A program made the translations under genes and the position numbers. A stretch of 64,000 nucleotides of DNA from Callipepla californica brunnescens (lineage: Eukaryota > Chordata > Aves > Galliformes > Odontophoridae). The notes beneath the pieces were generated by a model. That model was not told the DNA's origin and made no database searches. It was given only the letters and a program-made list of their open reading frames with translations. Shown here in pieces: positions 39,401-51,272 of this stretch. Position 1 is the first letter of the stretch. Every line of letters starts with the position of its first letter. The DNA lies in the NCBI GenBank assembly GCA_023055505.1, contig JALIRH010000006.1:25827105-25891104 (forward strand), in the 5' to 3' direction.

Positions 39401-40429
39401 TTATTAACCAAGAAACTTTTTAGATTTTTAAGTATATGTTCTCCCAATTAAATGCATAGAGAAACAGCTTGAGGATACGTTTTAATTTTTCCCCTCAGTA
39501 TTAATCACTGAAACAAAACAAAACAAAAAATTAATTCACTCTTCCACCAAAATGGTTAAATGCCGAAAGTTATAAAAGACCTTTCTGTAATAGAATTGGC
39601 AGTATTACCTCTGGGCTAATGCATACAGTAAAGGAAATTAAAAGGGGCTGGATATTAAAAGTAAAAGTAGAGCTAGCTCTTACTGAATCAATGGTAAAAA
39701 TCCTTCGCACTACACTAAGACAAGAACAAGACCCAACAGCATGATTTCCCTGCAAAGCCAAGAGAAATTTAAAACATAAGTAATGAAGAACAGCAGAACA
39801 GTGGTGAATACTAAATGGTTAGATATCACATTTATTAATATATAAAATAATTTTCCAAATATGCATTTTAATTTGCTTTTTGAATTAGTATGCAAGTTAC
39901 TAATACAAAGCTAGAATCTATTTTCTTAGTCCATTTCTTTTTTAACACAGTATACATGCAGCATAAATGCATTCATATTTGTGTAGATCTGCACCATGTG
40001 TGTCTGCAAAGAGAGAAGGACAATATTTACATGGGCAGGAAATAGAAAATGTTCCATTTTCAAAACTTATGCTTGCCTCCAAATCATTACAATGCCAGAT
40101 TTTATCAGGAACGCTTCTTTAAAAAAATTAAAGAGAATTTCAGTTCCAGATGGAGTCTACAGTGATGTTACAAAGATAATATAAGGAAGAGAAAGTGGAA
40201 ACAGATGTGTCATTTTTGTCGAGATGGATTACATTAGCGTAAAATTCTCCAAATGTTATGTGAGTTGTGACATCTGCAGCAATAAGTTCAGACCTGAGCA
40301 GATCTTTTCCCTTCCCCCTGTAGATTTCCTGGTTCAAATGGCCACTTCTATATTTTCAACTTCATAGATTGCAAGGGATCCTCTAGCCTGACCTCTCAAA
40401 GACTACAGAGTTGCTAGAATTATTTCTTA
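36416..40429. other. Non-coding AT-rich DNA
   Basis: About 4 kb with no recognised gene. It contains an (ATT)n-like stretch at about 36889-36922, a hairpin with ATCT units at 38204-38236, GA-rich sequence at about 38270-38312, and A/G-rich runs at about 39028-39053. Open frames are all about 67 codons or shorter. Confidence 0.6.
38204..38236. repeat. Perfect inverted repeat, 11-bp arms, over an (ATCT)n core
   Basis: GCTGTTTATCT and AGATAAACAGC pair perfectly around an 11-base centre containing further ATCT units. The arms do not extend further. Short, with no mobile-element ends recognised. Confidence 0.75.
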
Positions 40430-40525
40430 AAATCACAGAATCATTAAAGTTGGAAAAGAACTCTAAGGTCATCTAGTCCAACCATCCATGCACCACCAGT
40501 ATTGCCTACCAAGTCATATCCCATG
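40430..40525 (-). mobile_element. CR1 3' end fragment (copy E)
   Basis: Plus-strand reading begins AATCACAGAATCATTAAAG, then TTGGAAAAGAACTCTAAGG and TCATCTAGTCCAACCATCCA. This is the reverse complement of a CR1 3' end, with the element tail at 40430. Similarity fades after about 40525, where the sequence still resembles CR1 only loosely, so the true 5' limit is uncertain. No coding function remains. Confidence 0.85.
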
Positions 40526-42601
40526 TCTTGGAACAGGCTTGCCTTATATTGCACCAGTTGATAACCTGTGACTCTACTTGCTATCTGCACTAATAATTTT
40601 TTTCTGCTAGAATGAAATGCTGCTCATTTCAAAGCTTCTTTCCTCCACATATGTGATATTTGAGTGCAACTCTTCCCTGCGGTATACTAAACACCTCCCA
40701 AAGACTTTCACTATGAAATCCATAGGCACAAGGTCCTCAGAAATGACCTCCTGCTCTTGAATCCACAGGCCCTGAACATATCCTGAGTCTGCTCAATGGA
40801 TTACTACTGATTTTTTTCACAGTTATCATCTTCTCTGTTGTATTGTCACTTAGATAAATGACCGTCCATTTAATCAAATGAATATATATTTGCAACAGTA
40901 CTCCAAGCCTTTTTGCATGGATATCTCAGTCTCATTACTTTCTGAAAATCTTATCAAACATTTTTTTTTTTTTTAATAGTGACTAAAATTTAACAGAGCA
41001 GCAAAAGCCAACCCTCCTCTGAAACCTGTCCTCCTGTTGGCTGCTCTCTGAGATGCTCACGATTTGAAACCCCTTACTGAGGGTTTAATATGTATCATAT
41101 TACTGATAGTCCATTTTAACTCTTGATCAGAATGCCAAATGTCAAATGCTGTCAAATGCCACTGTTTTTAGCAATAGAATTTTTCTTCTTTTTTTTTTTT
41201 TTCTTCCTGGATCTACTGGTGCTGAAGACAGCCTCTTCATCTCTCACACAGAAGTTATTCAGCATTCCCCCATGATTCCTCCATCTACTGTAAGCATCCT
41301 CTTACTTTTTAAAAATATTGGTACTGGCACATTTTTTTTCCCAGTTCTAGATGAGAACAAATACTTAGATGGCAGTTTATCAAGCATAAATGTACCAAGA
41401 GAAGCAAGAGTTCAATATCGTTAAATATCAGACAGTTGATGTGAACGTACCTCTTAGTTTTTTCTGTTTTCAGGACATGAATATTTACTGAGCAGATCTA
41501 CTCCTTTGTATAATTACGATGATTCTCTGAAATTCTTTTGATGATGGACCAACATAATACTTGGATTTTGTATCAGTATTTTTTTTCTAGAGTGTCAGAG
41601 TTCTCTCTGTGCATTGTTCTTTCCATCTTTCTTAACAACTACTGAAGGAGTCCTATCTACCTATCAAATTTCCCTTTTTTCATTTTATATAAATGTACTT
41701 TTTCCTGTTTTTTTGTTTGTTTGTTTTTCTTTGTTTTGTTTCATATCTACTTTCACTTATTCTTCAAGTAAAAGGTTGCACTTTTTTTTTAATGTTTGCT
41801 TGTTTTCTTCTGTCTGTTTTTTTTTTTTTTTCTTAAACCAATATGGTCTATCAATTATGACTCCTAGAGTATTTTACAAAATATTCCCAAGCAGCTCCCA
41901 GTTATTATTCACAATTTTCTTTTAAAATGTTTTCTCCCATACTGTTCAGCTCTTAGCTTTTTTCAGCTTTATCAAGCTGTTCTTTCAGAGCACCAACATA
42001 TGGTGGGAGAACAGTGAATATACTTTTTTTTTTTTCTTACTATCTCTGAAAAGCAGTTCGAAAACTGCTTTGCTTTCTTACATATAATATAATATTGCTA
42101 GTGATATATTGCTAAACATCAGCGATAGTAGTAACAGTAGTTTGAAATTCCCTTTTATCTATTGAAGTCTTTATGTTCTGAAAGTAGGATTTTCAGAATG
42201 AAAAAATTAAAAAAAAAAAAAAAGCCTGCCACTTTAATAATGTTGAAAATAGCCACTGTAGTCATATAGAGTCAGTCATTGAGTTCTATGACTTTGCGCT
42301 TCAATATTCTTACCACAAGTGCAAAATTAAAAACAGAGTTTGATATGTAATTTATTACCAGATAAAACAATTATTCTTCTTCCTGCAAGGCTGGTCAGAT
42401 CTTCCCAAGAGACACTCACCTTCACATTGGAGATTTCTACCTTTTCTCTGATATGCATATTTTGACTTTTGACAAATGCTTGGTGGAAACTCAGCCAGGC
42501 TTTTCAGTAGAACAACGGATCTCTTTGGGAGTTGGTAGGGAAAGTTTCCTGTAAGAGCGCCATTAAACTATATATCTAAAGGCAATAAAGTTTATATATT
42601 C

Positions 42602-42660
42602 TAAAATAAAATAATTTATAAATAATTTATAATAATTAATTTAAATTAATAATTTTAATA
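42602..42660. repeat. 59-bp uninterrupted A/T tract
   Basis: No G or C occurs in this interval, and the flanks remain almost pure A/T to about 42700. The sequence is irregular TAAAATAA/TTTATAA rather than a clean microsatellite. Confidence 0.85.
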
Positions 42661-45600
42661 CATTTAAAATAATTATTCAGTTTAAAATTTTTAAATGAAT
42701 TTGTTAACATTATAAAAAACAAGACTCATAGACAAAATCATTCTTCTTTATGCTCTTAGTCAGTATTTAATACACTAGAAGCTGATATTCACTGCTTACT
42801 CTCTGGATCAGGCGTGGAAATTTGTCCCAAGTGTTATATAATTCAATTATGGATTTTGTTTAATGATTCAGAGCACAGTTTAGATCATTTTTCTAATGAG
42901 CTCCTTAATGAAATAATCGCTATTCTCTTCTTAACAGGATTATAAGATATGCAGTAACTCACATGAATTAGAAGAGAACTAGATAAAGAAATCATCTGAA
43001 GAGATCTAGCATGGACTAGGTGGAAGTAATTCTAATGCTATGATCACTTTCCTTATTATTTTAAGGGAGAAGGTGCTTCTGAAACTATTCATGGTGAATT
43101 GAAAGACTGTCAAGATTATCCTGACTGTTTATAAATTAGTTCAAAGGGATGACAGATGGTTATCTATGGGAGATTTGCCAAAACAAGTAACCTTCAGATG
43201 TACTAATGTACAAAAAAATGGGTACAGACAACTTTTAGGTGTGTGACATGTTTTGACCATGCCTGGTCAATAATAATGCTCATCACAGAACCAAGGCACG
43301 CACAGGAGGGAGTGCTTTTGTTTGCAACATAGGCACAAATATATTAACTGTTCACTGGCAAATACATTGAGACATCAACAACTTTTTGCTGAATATTGTT
43401 AGTCAAGGACTATTTCAAGTCAGGATGGACATGCTGGTAAATCACTTCCATTTTGTGTACCACACTAAAGGCACAAAATTTCTCAAAGTAATTAACCTTC
43501 ATTTCATTTATCATGGCAAGAAGTGAATGGATTAAATACATAACCAGAAATGATCAAATGACTGCTTTTTTCTATTTGATGGCTTGTAAAGAAAACAAAG
43601 CAGTGTAGAGTGCTTAGGGAGAAAAATGTTCTTGCAGTTTAAAAAACAAGGTTTTACTAAAAAGAAATCACAGATTGAAAGTTTTTTTCCTTGAGAGACA
43701 GTTCCATTCCAAATGTTTGTAGTAAGAATCTAAGAAAGAAAAACTAGGTTTAAGGAGAATAATTAACCCTTTCCCCTGATAGCTCAGCAAGTAAAATAAT
43801 CCCCATACCTATTAGAAACGTGGTCCAATTCATTAAGAAGTTTTAAATCTACCTCACCTTTTTCCTTCATAAATGACAGAAGATGTAAACTGGTATAAGA
43901 GAGTGTACACTCAATCTCTCACAGATTTCCTTCATTTGACTGAAGTAATAATTCACAATAATTACAAAATGGAAGTCTTTTTTCCTGTTTCCAAAGTGAA
44001 GGGTCTAATTATTAGGCTGGAAAGTCTTTTTTGTTTTTCCTCTTCTCTGCTTAATATACATATAGGTAACTCACACAAAGCAGTACATCTACAAAAGAGG
44101 ATAGTCTGTATCAAGATTCTTAAAGATCAACTTCCTAGGATAAATCATCCATTTTGTACATACGGTGTTGTTAAAATGCTTTTCAATTGAAAAATCTAAA
44201 TCTCCCACTTCCTGAGAAAGTCCTCTGACTGCTTGCTACTATTTAATAGACTGCTTAAACCCAGTATGTAATGAAAATGAACCTCAATCAAACTGAAGAT
44301 AGAAAAACGATTTGAAAAAATATTAACAGTTGAAAATAAACAAAAAACAAAACCAGTAAGATGTAGGAAACCTTTCAATCTCTCATATTTTTAGTAGTAA
44401 GACTAAAATAACAAGTAAAAATCCCTTTTTAGATTAAAAATTCAATTTAAAAATGCTTTTCTTGGGGGAAAAATGCCATGATATAGCAGAATTTTTTATT
44501 TTATTTATCTTAGAAGTAAAGTTCTTTCTTATTATTTTTTTCTGATAATAAAAGCACTATCAAAAAGTGCTGAAGTTTTCATATTTATTTGCTGGCTCCC
44601 CCCTCCCCCCCTCACATACACTTTATTTTCACTAATGTGAATGGCAAAACTAGGACCATTATTGTCCAGGAATTTCATCCATGCTTTTACCAAATGAACA
44701 AGAAGAAGGAATATTTCCATCTGATCAAGACACTAAGGATTACAAAGGTATAAAAAATAAATAAATAAGAGGGAAAAATAAAACAGACCGAAAAAGTTTA
44801 ATTAGAAGATCCTAAAGGATTGTGCCAGTTCTTCTTCTATTCAAATTTGACTCTGGTGTAAATCTGGAGCTGACATGTATGGAGTAACAATGACTGGGAG
44901 AAAATAGAGGGCAAATGCTCTTTTAATTTCATTCTTATTTATGTATTGTTACATGAGTCAACTGGTTCTCAAAGAAATCAGGCAGTGGGAGAGATTTTAG
45001 AGAAGTAGCAACTCATCTGAATGACAACAGTTTTCCAGAAAAAAGAGGAAAATCTATTTTGTTTACAAAGACTCAGCTGTTTGAAAGTGGCAGAATATAT
45101 CTGCAAGAAAAAACTGCTATCGTGAACATAGTTGGGAGACTGAAGCTCTGCAACTGAAAAAGACTCTTCACTAAATGGATAAGACATATAGGAGATCTCT
45201 TTCCTTTGCTGGTAATGGGCACAGACAGCGATGCAGCGTCAGAGCTGCCCCCTTCCCCATACTAGTGACAGTAGTGATGCTGCCGATGAAGATGAGATTT
45301 CTTTGGATGCTCACAGTATTCAAAAAACAAATAGGAAGGGACAGCAGCAATGAGTTTTTTTAATAACCGTAGGAATGCTAAGGAGATTGTCAGGGAATAC
45401 AGAGAGCCGTGGGGAGACAGACTGCAACGAAGGCTGAAGTTGATGTCTTGAATTCCTGAAGTCAAGGGCAAAACCTCTCCTGGCATCTGCAGAGCCAGGA
45501 GCTCACCCTCAGCGTGCAAAATACTGAGGGGTGAGCTGTGCTCACATTGAGCTGACTGCAGAGCCCAGCCAGGCAAGTTCAGCTGCTCATAACAAAATCT

Positions 45601-47223
45601 GTTCTCCTGAGATATTTTCATTTCTGAGAGGCGCAGACATTTGCCCCAGTCCTCTTTCCTTAAAAAGAGTGAGTGTAAAACTTCATACGGGAAGCAACTC
45701 ATTGCTGCATCAGAAAGAATTCCATCAAGAAGTAAACCTTAAACCTTATGTGAGCATTTAGAAGTAAATCTTGGGGTCTACTAATAGTGAGGTAAATTAA
45801 ACATAAACTGACCATGAGTTAGAAGTCTCTGAGCTTGATATAAAAGCACACTAACTTGTGACAGCAGTTACTTCTGCCTAAGCTGAAAGATTTAAAACAA
45901 ATTTCAGAGCACAGCAGAGGTATGTTAGTCCTGCTGTGTCAAGGCAATTACTGTGGAAAACCTCCCTATATGCCCACAGATCAATATGAGCGAGGGTCTT
46001 CCTATGTTCCATTAAAAATAATGCATCTGTAGCCAGCTTGTCAGAATGCACATATTAATCATCTGATTTTACCAAGTAACAAGAATAACACTGCCACTGG
46101 AAAAAAAAAAGCTTGTGAGATGGCTTTAGGAACACCAGCAATATAGAAAAGAATTAGCCAGGATAAAAGTCTAAGTCCCAGTTTTCAAAAGCTTCTTCCA
46201 TCTCTACTCATTTTCCTTTGTTGAAAAGTGACAGTGATTGATGTCTTCTCCCACCCAAAGTATGCCGTGGTTATTGCTCCTTATGGTTAGAATTAAGCTA
46301 ACAGCCCAGCTCAAACACTCACCCATCTAGATGAAGTATTTATTAGCCACGAATCCCTCTGTTCTTACACCACCTCAAAGTTCTTGTGTACGTCACTGAG
46401 AAAAACAAAGGGAAGGACTTTGGCATTCAGTCAGAGGACTCCAGCACCAAACCTTCTAATAAGACAAGCAGGCATGGAACGACTCTGAGGGAACAGATGT
46501 TTAAACCATATAAAGCTGCAAAAGAAAATAAAGAGCAGCTGAATTACAAAGGAGGGAAGGACACAATGTTTGTCTATGGTTAAACTACTGTAAACTTTGA
46601 AATCTGTATTATGGAATCCATTATAAAACCCATAAATTTGCTTTTAAAGTAATAGTCAGTCAATTTTTACTTCACCATTATTTATGGTATAATGAGAAGG
46701 TACGTTACTAGAATCCCACATCATAAATAGATGGATTTCATTAAAATTGTCCTGATATAGAGTAAAATTGAAGAAAAAAAGAAACTATTTTTATTTCATG
46801 CCAATTTATTTTCATAGAGTGGTTTGTGCTACAGAAACCAAGGAAGAAGAAAAAGATGGGGAAAACTTTTCCCTTCCTTCTATAGTTAGTAGAGTTTTTA
46901 AACAGCATTTGATAGGCGGAAATGACCTACTTCCAATTGCTTCTATAATAAGAATCTGGCCACATATTCAATACTTGCCTGAAGAATCAAAGCAGCATAC
47001 AAATTCAGATCAGGATTGATTTGTCAACACATTGGTTAAACAGAAAATTTATTGCTAAGCGTGTGCTGTAAAACTGAGTACTTGAAACTCTGCCCCAGTA
47101 GGGTCCTTCAGGGACAAACCTCCTGGCTTGCTCCCTCCTGTTCTCCCTTCCTCTCTCTGTTCTGATGGCTGTAAAAGAAAAGTAAAAATCACAGGCAGAT
47201 TATGGCTTTGTTTCCCTCTTTGA

Positions 47224-47253
47224 GGTCATCCCTTTCACTCCAAAGGGATGACC
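47224..47253. repeat. Perfect inverted repeat, 12-bp arms
   Basis: GGTCATCCCTTT and AAAGGGATGACC flank a 6-base centre (CACTCC) with no mismatch. It is the longest-armed short hairpin noticed in the window. It is too short to be a normal microRNA precursor and no transposon ends are evident. Confidence 0.8.
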
Positions 47254-47365
47254 ATTAAGGTCTGCTCAAAGTAGAACCTGGACTGCTGTGGGTACCATGC
47301 TTTCACAGGAAACCCATTCCCCACTGAATTAAAGGAGTCCCAGAAACTCACTCACTCCCCAAACC

Positions 47366-47386
47366 GCCCCCCCACACACACACACC
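47366..47386. repeat. Short poly-C followed by (CA)n
   Basis: A run of seven C leads into about six CA units. Simple sequence; the reverse strand has a G run. Confidence 0.8.
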
Positions 47387-47473
47387 TCCCAGAACTGCTC
47401 CTGCCAGAGAAATTTTTCACAAGGCAACTATGACAGGAGCAAAAAGGTTGCATTGTTTTTATGGATTTCATTT

Positions 47474-47765
47474 CAAAAGAAACATAGAACTGTAGGATGG
47501 TTTGCATTGGATGGGTCCTTAAATACAATCTCCATCTCCCCTGCTATGGGCAGGGATCACTCTCACTGGAGTGCCCAAAGCCCCACCCAACCTGAATATC
47601 TCCACGAATGCTGCCCTCACAGCTACTCTGGGCATCACCAGATGAAGAGTTCCCAGCGATGAGACTTTTATCACCACTGGGAGCACTTGCACTAGGAAGG
47701 CTGCTCTCCTCACCCATCTTTCCTGAAAACACTGTGTTGTTTTATCCATCTGATATCATGAGACA
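47474..47765 (-). mobile_element. CR1 3' end fragment (copy F)
   Basis: Plus-strand reading starts CATAGAACTGTAGGATGGTT and continues through CCCCTGCTATGGGCAGGGAT, GTGCCCAAAGCCCCACCCAA and CCTGAATATCTCCACGAATG. These are the reverse complement of the CR1 ORF2 C-terminal region and 3' tail, so the tail lies at about 47474 and the truncated 5' side near 47765. Minus-strand open frames of 62-76 codons here are decayed CR1, not host genes. Its flank from about 47550 to 47740 is diverged but still follows the CR1 order. Confidence 0.85.
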
Positions 47766-50700
47766 GAAATAACACCCAGCAGCACCCACCCCATGCAGAG
47801 TGCAAATGGGAAATGAATGAAGCATCCAGCATTTGCATATAATTGTCTCATCATGTAGATACACAAGTAGGAAACAGGCCCTCCTAAACTAATAACTTTA
47901 GTCTTGTGTTGTAGTTACAGACACAATAAAGTCTGTAGCTGTGGCACATACAGAGGTTTCTGCCCCGAACTCCAACTCTCTAGTTTCCATCTCAAATGGC
48001 CCTAGTATATCTGAGATAACACTTCTCTGCAGCATAAGCAGTGTTTCTCTCTTGCTTGACTTGCCTAAGCACACTAGTGCTTTCCCTCTTCCACCACAAC
48101 TGAAGGTGAGCAGCCAGAGCTGGGTGCAAATTTCCAGGTGAGTGCCCAGCCAGCCTCAGGTCAGAGATGCTAAGGCTTCACAAAAAACGCTTCTGTTTAG
48201 TTTTAGTCCATACTTACTTTTTTCAATAACAGATCATAGAAATTGCCCTTTAGTCTACTTTCATAATTAGAGCTATCTTCCATTTTCTTGTTACCTACAG
48301 ATGCACTCCTGGCTTACTGTTCCTATGTTTGAGCCTTTGCATTTCATTTTAATCTTATACATAAGCGCATCAGAGAGCTGGAAACACTTGTCCAATTTTA
48401 CAGCATTGCATTCCAAGTCTTATGCACATTAACAGTATTTTCCAAATCTGCGTTACCTGTCCATTTCTTAATAGCCTCTGATGTGTTGTGCCGAGACCTA
48501 CAGCCCAGTGGAAGCAGGTCTGCAAGCAAATCAAACCTCACTGAATACCTGCAAAAGAAAATGTTTTTGTTTGCAGCTCATGAAACAGTGTCCAGTGGTG
48601 TGCATGTGCTTTTCAGATGTGTGCCTTTGTGCGCAGAAAATGAACATTATAAGTGTGTTCTTTAACACAGCCCAATCATGATGGTGATTTTACACTCTCA
48701 ACTATTTAGCTAGTGGTCTAAGAAGCTGGAGACTCTTTGGGATGAAATGTTCTCAGACAGACTGTAAATTCAAATTATGGAGAAACTTTGATGTTCCCAT
48801 TTCATGTTCCCCATTCTAATGGTCTAAACTGTTGATGTTGATTTATTAGGAGCTGAATAATCATTGCAAGAAAAGAAGAGCCACGAAATCCTTTTCATGC
48901 AACTATTTTTAAGTCTGCAGGCTTTCTGATCACCACTGCCTAACAGTGACACCTTCTGGAAAAAGCTAGGAGAGAAAATAACTGCTCAGCAGAATAGTGT
49001 GGAGGATGGTGTACAAGATGGCTTTGGAGCAGTTGCTTTGGTCAGGATTTGGTTGTTAAAATACCTGTGCAGAGCACTGTCATGGCCACACTATGGTTTC
49101 ATATCTCTTTATGGCTCATAGCTTCACAGCTTTTGACTTGTGGCTTTAGAACTGTTTAAGAAAAAGGTTCTATCAAAAGAAATTTTCCTGTCTATATTCA
49201 TCTCATTCCATAATGGAGTATTCAAATATAGGGTGGCAATATCACAACTGAGCAGTTGCTTAGAGTCTCACAGAGGTAAAAATAAACAAATAAATAGAAA
49301 TATATATAATTAGAAAAAATATTTGTAATGGATGAAATATTCTTCCCTTTCAAATCTGCTCGAAATATTGTAATCTGGAAGGGACACGTATTAATACTAA
49401 ACATTTTAACTAGAAATATTAATTCTTTAAAATAGAATAATAATTTAAGTGTATACACTTCAAGAATGGATAAGTACGAAAAGCAGGAAAAAAACAATCT
49501 TCAAAGTATCTTAGAGGAGCAAAGCAGAAGGTACAAAGACATTTTCTTTTTCTAGACAGTAGATCAGCTGCTGACAATCCACTGTGGCACAGTTCCCAGT
49601 TTCATCTGATGCTCCCTCAGGGTTAACTCAGAAGAAAGTTACGCTTTAGGACACTCACAATAAACTGTTGCGAGAGTGGCTGTGTTGTTTCTTGCTGGAC
49701 TTACCGACAAGACTTACAAGCAAGAAGGGCTTTGAGGTTGGTTGCCATTCAAGCAAATAAAAGTTTTGCAAGTGAGGTCTGGGATCCTGGGATAGTAACA
49801 TTCTGTTTGTTAGCAGCGCTGCTCTGAAGAATGGTTTGGTGAGAAAAGCGTAGGAACAAAAATGGTGCATTACAAAGATTCAAACACAGTGATTTTTCAC
49901 ATTCTCAGATGTGGACATCACAAACAGGAACTCCAAGATGTCTCAACATCCTTACCAGTGTAGTCACCAGTGACACCAGTGTTATGAGCCTCTGTGCATA
50001 TGTATAACAGTACTAGCTATAAATTCCCAGCTTATTTGTTAGTATACGTAAGCATGAAATCACCACAGCCGTACTGATTTAAACCAGATGAAGATCTGAC
50101 CTTTAGTTTGGACACAGAATCATGTAGAAAAGGAAATTGTGTTAATATGGAGAATAGCCATTACAACTATCAGAACAGAACGTCAGTCAGGTGAGCTCAG
50201 TTATATTCACGGGCTACTGATCTTATGGCCAAGTCCACCAAACTGGCAGGCACTCACACAGTCCAAAGCAGAACAAACTGAGTGTTGAGCCTCTGAGAAA
50301 TGTGGCAGGCTAGTTGTACAGTGTGTCAAACCCTGACTTGTTCCATCACCTAAGCACTGCACCCAGATGTATGTCATGGAGACATCCTAGAGTCATTCAG
50401 GCTGCACAGTTGACCCATCCGGTGTTACCAAACATAGAGCCAGCACATGGCTAAAACTTGCCTTCAGTTTCAAGAAACTGAAAATCATCCAAGTGCTATC
50501 TCTAAGAGAAACTTGGATCTTTAAGAGACTGCCCAACTTTGAGTCTTTAAGAGTCTTCCCAAGTCCCTTTCTCCTTTGTTTTGCAAGTTAATGTTTCTGA
50601 TTCCATCTGAAAGATAATAAAAAACAAACTCTACTTACATTGCAAAATAGGAGTCTGGGAAACTTTGCTAATACACTTTTGAGAAGACAAGACAAGAAGA

Positions 50701-51250
50701 GAAAAAATATGTAGAGCAGCAAAAAGATCTCATATAATCAGCATTGATCACAGGGTCTAAAAATTAGGACATTTCCCAACTTGATTTTCAATCAGTAGGT
50801 CTCCTTTAGCTAGGTCTGACAGCCTCATCTGGAGGTGAGGTGCTCAGGTGATAAATCAGAAAATGAGAGGTCCAAAATACTGGGTACTGTAGGATTTACA
50901 GTAAAGCAAATATAGCAGGCAATGCTGATGTGAATATATTTTTTATATATATATATAACATATATTCTTTGTGAATATAACCGGACTTCTGTGTACTAAA
51001 ATCTGTGCCCTCTTGTAGTTTCCCACTATGATGAAGGTCACAAGGTTGGATTTCATACATGCATTATGGGGACTGTGATGGAAGGAGCCATACTATAAAC
51101 TCATTGTAAGTCCCGAGAGCAAAAAGGGAAAGAGGGAAAGCTAACAGAAATGAACTGAGACCCAGGAAGAGTCTAGCACAGTGATTTAAATGAAAGGGAT
51201 GAGGGCTAGAATGCAAGCAGATGGTTATCTTAGAATTAGATTTTCTTCTT

Positions 51251-51272
51251 AAATAAAATAAAATAAAATAAA
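51251..51272. repeat. (AAAAT)n microsatellite
   Basis: About four AAAAT/AATAA pentamer units. Confidence 0.8.

Larger units (their letters stand above)
40526..47473. other. Non-coding AT-rich DNA with T-rich and AT-rich tracts
   Basis: About 7 kb with no recognised gene. T runs occur near 40965, 41191, 41704-41740 (TTTG units) and 41817. A 59-bp pure A/T run lies at 42602-42660, a C-run pair at 44598-44611, and a perfect 12-bp-arm hairpin at 47224-47253. A 146-codon minus-strand open frame (45262-45702) in a locally more GC-rich patch has no domain I recognise. Confidence 0.55.

Noticed and set aside
40526..40620. Extension of CR1 copy E further right
   Set aside because: Only loose resemblance remains (for example the CTTGGAACAGGCTTGCC segment); not enough to extend the call.
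41614..41925. 103-codon plus-strand frame resembling a membrane protein
   Set aside because: Hydrophobicity comes from T runs encoding F; low-complexity artefact.
45262..45702. 146-codon minus-strand open frame
   Set aside because: Local GC is higher, which lengthens chance frames; no recognisable domain or partner exon.
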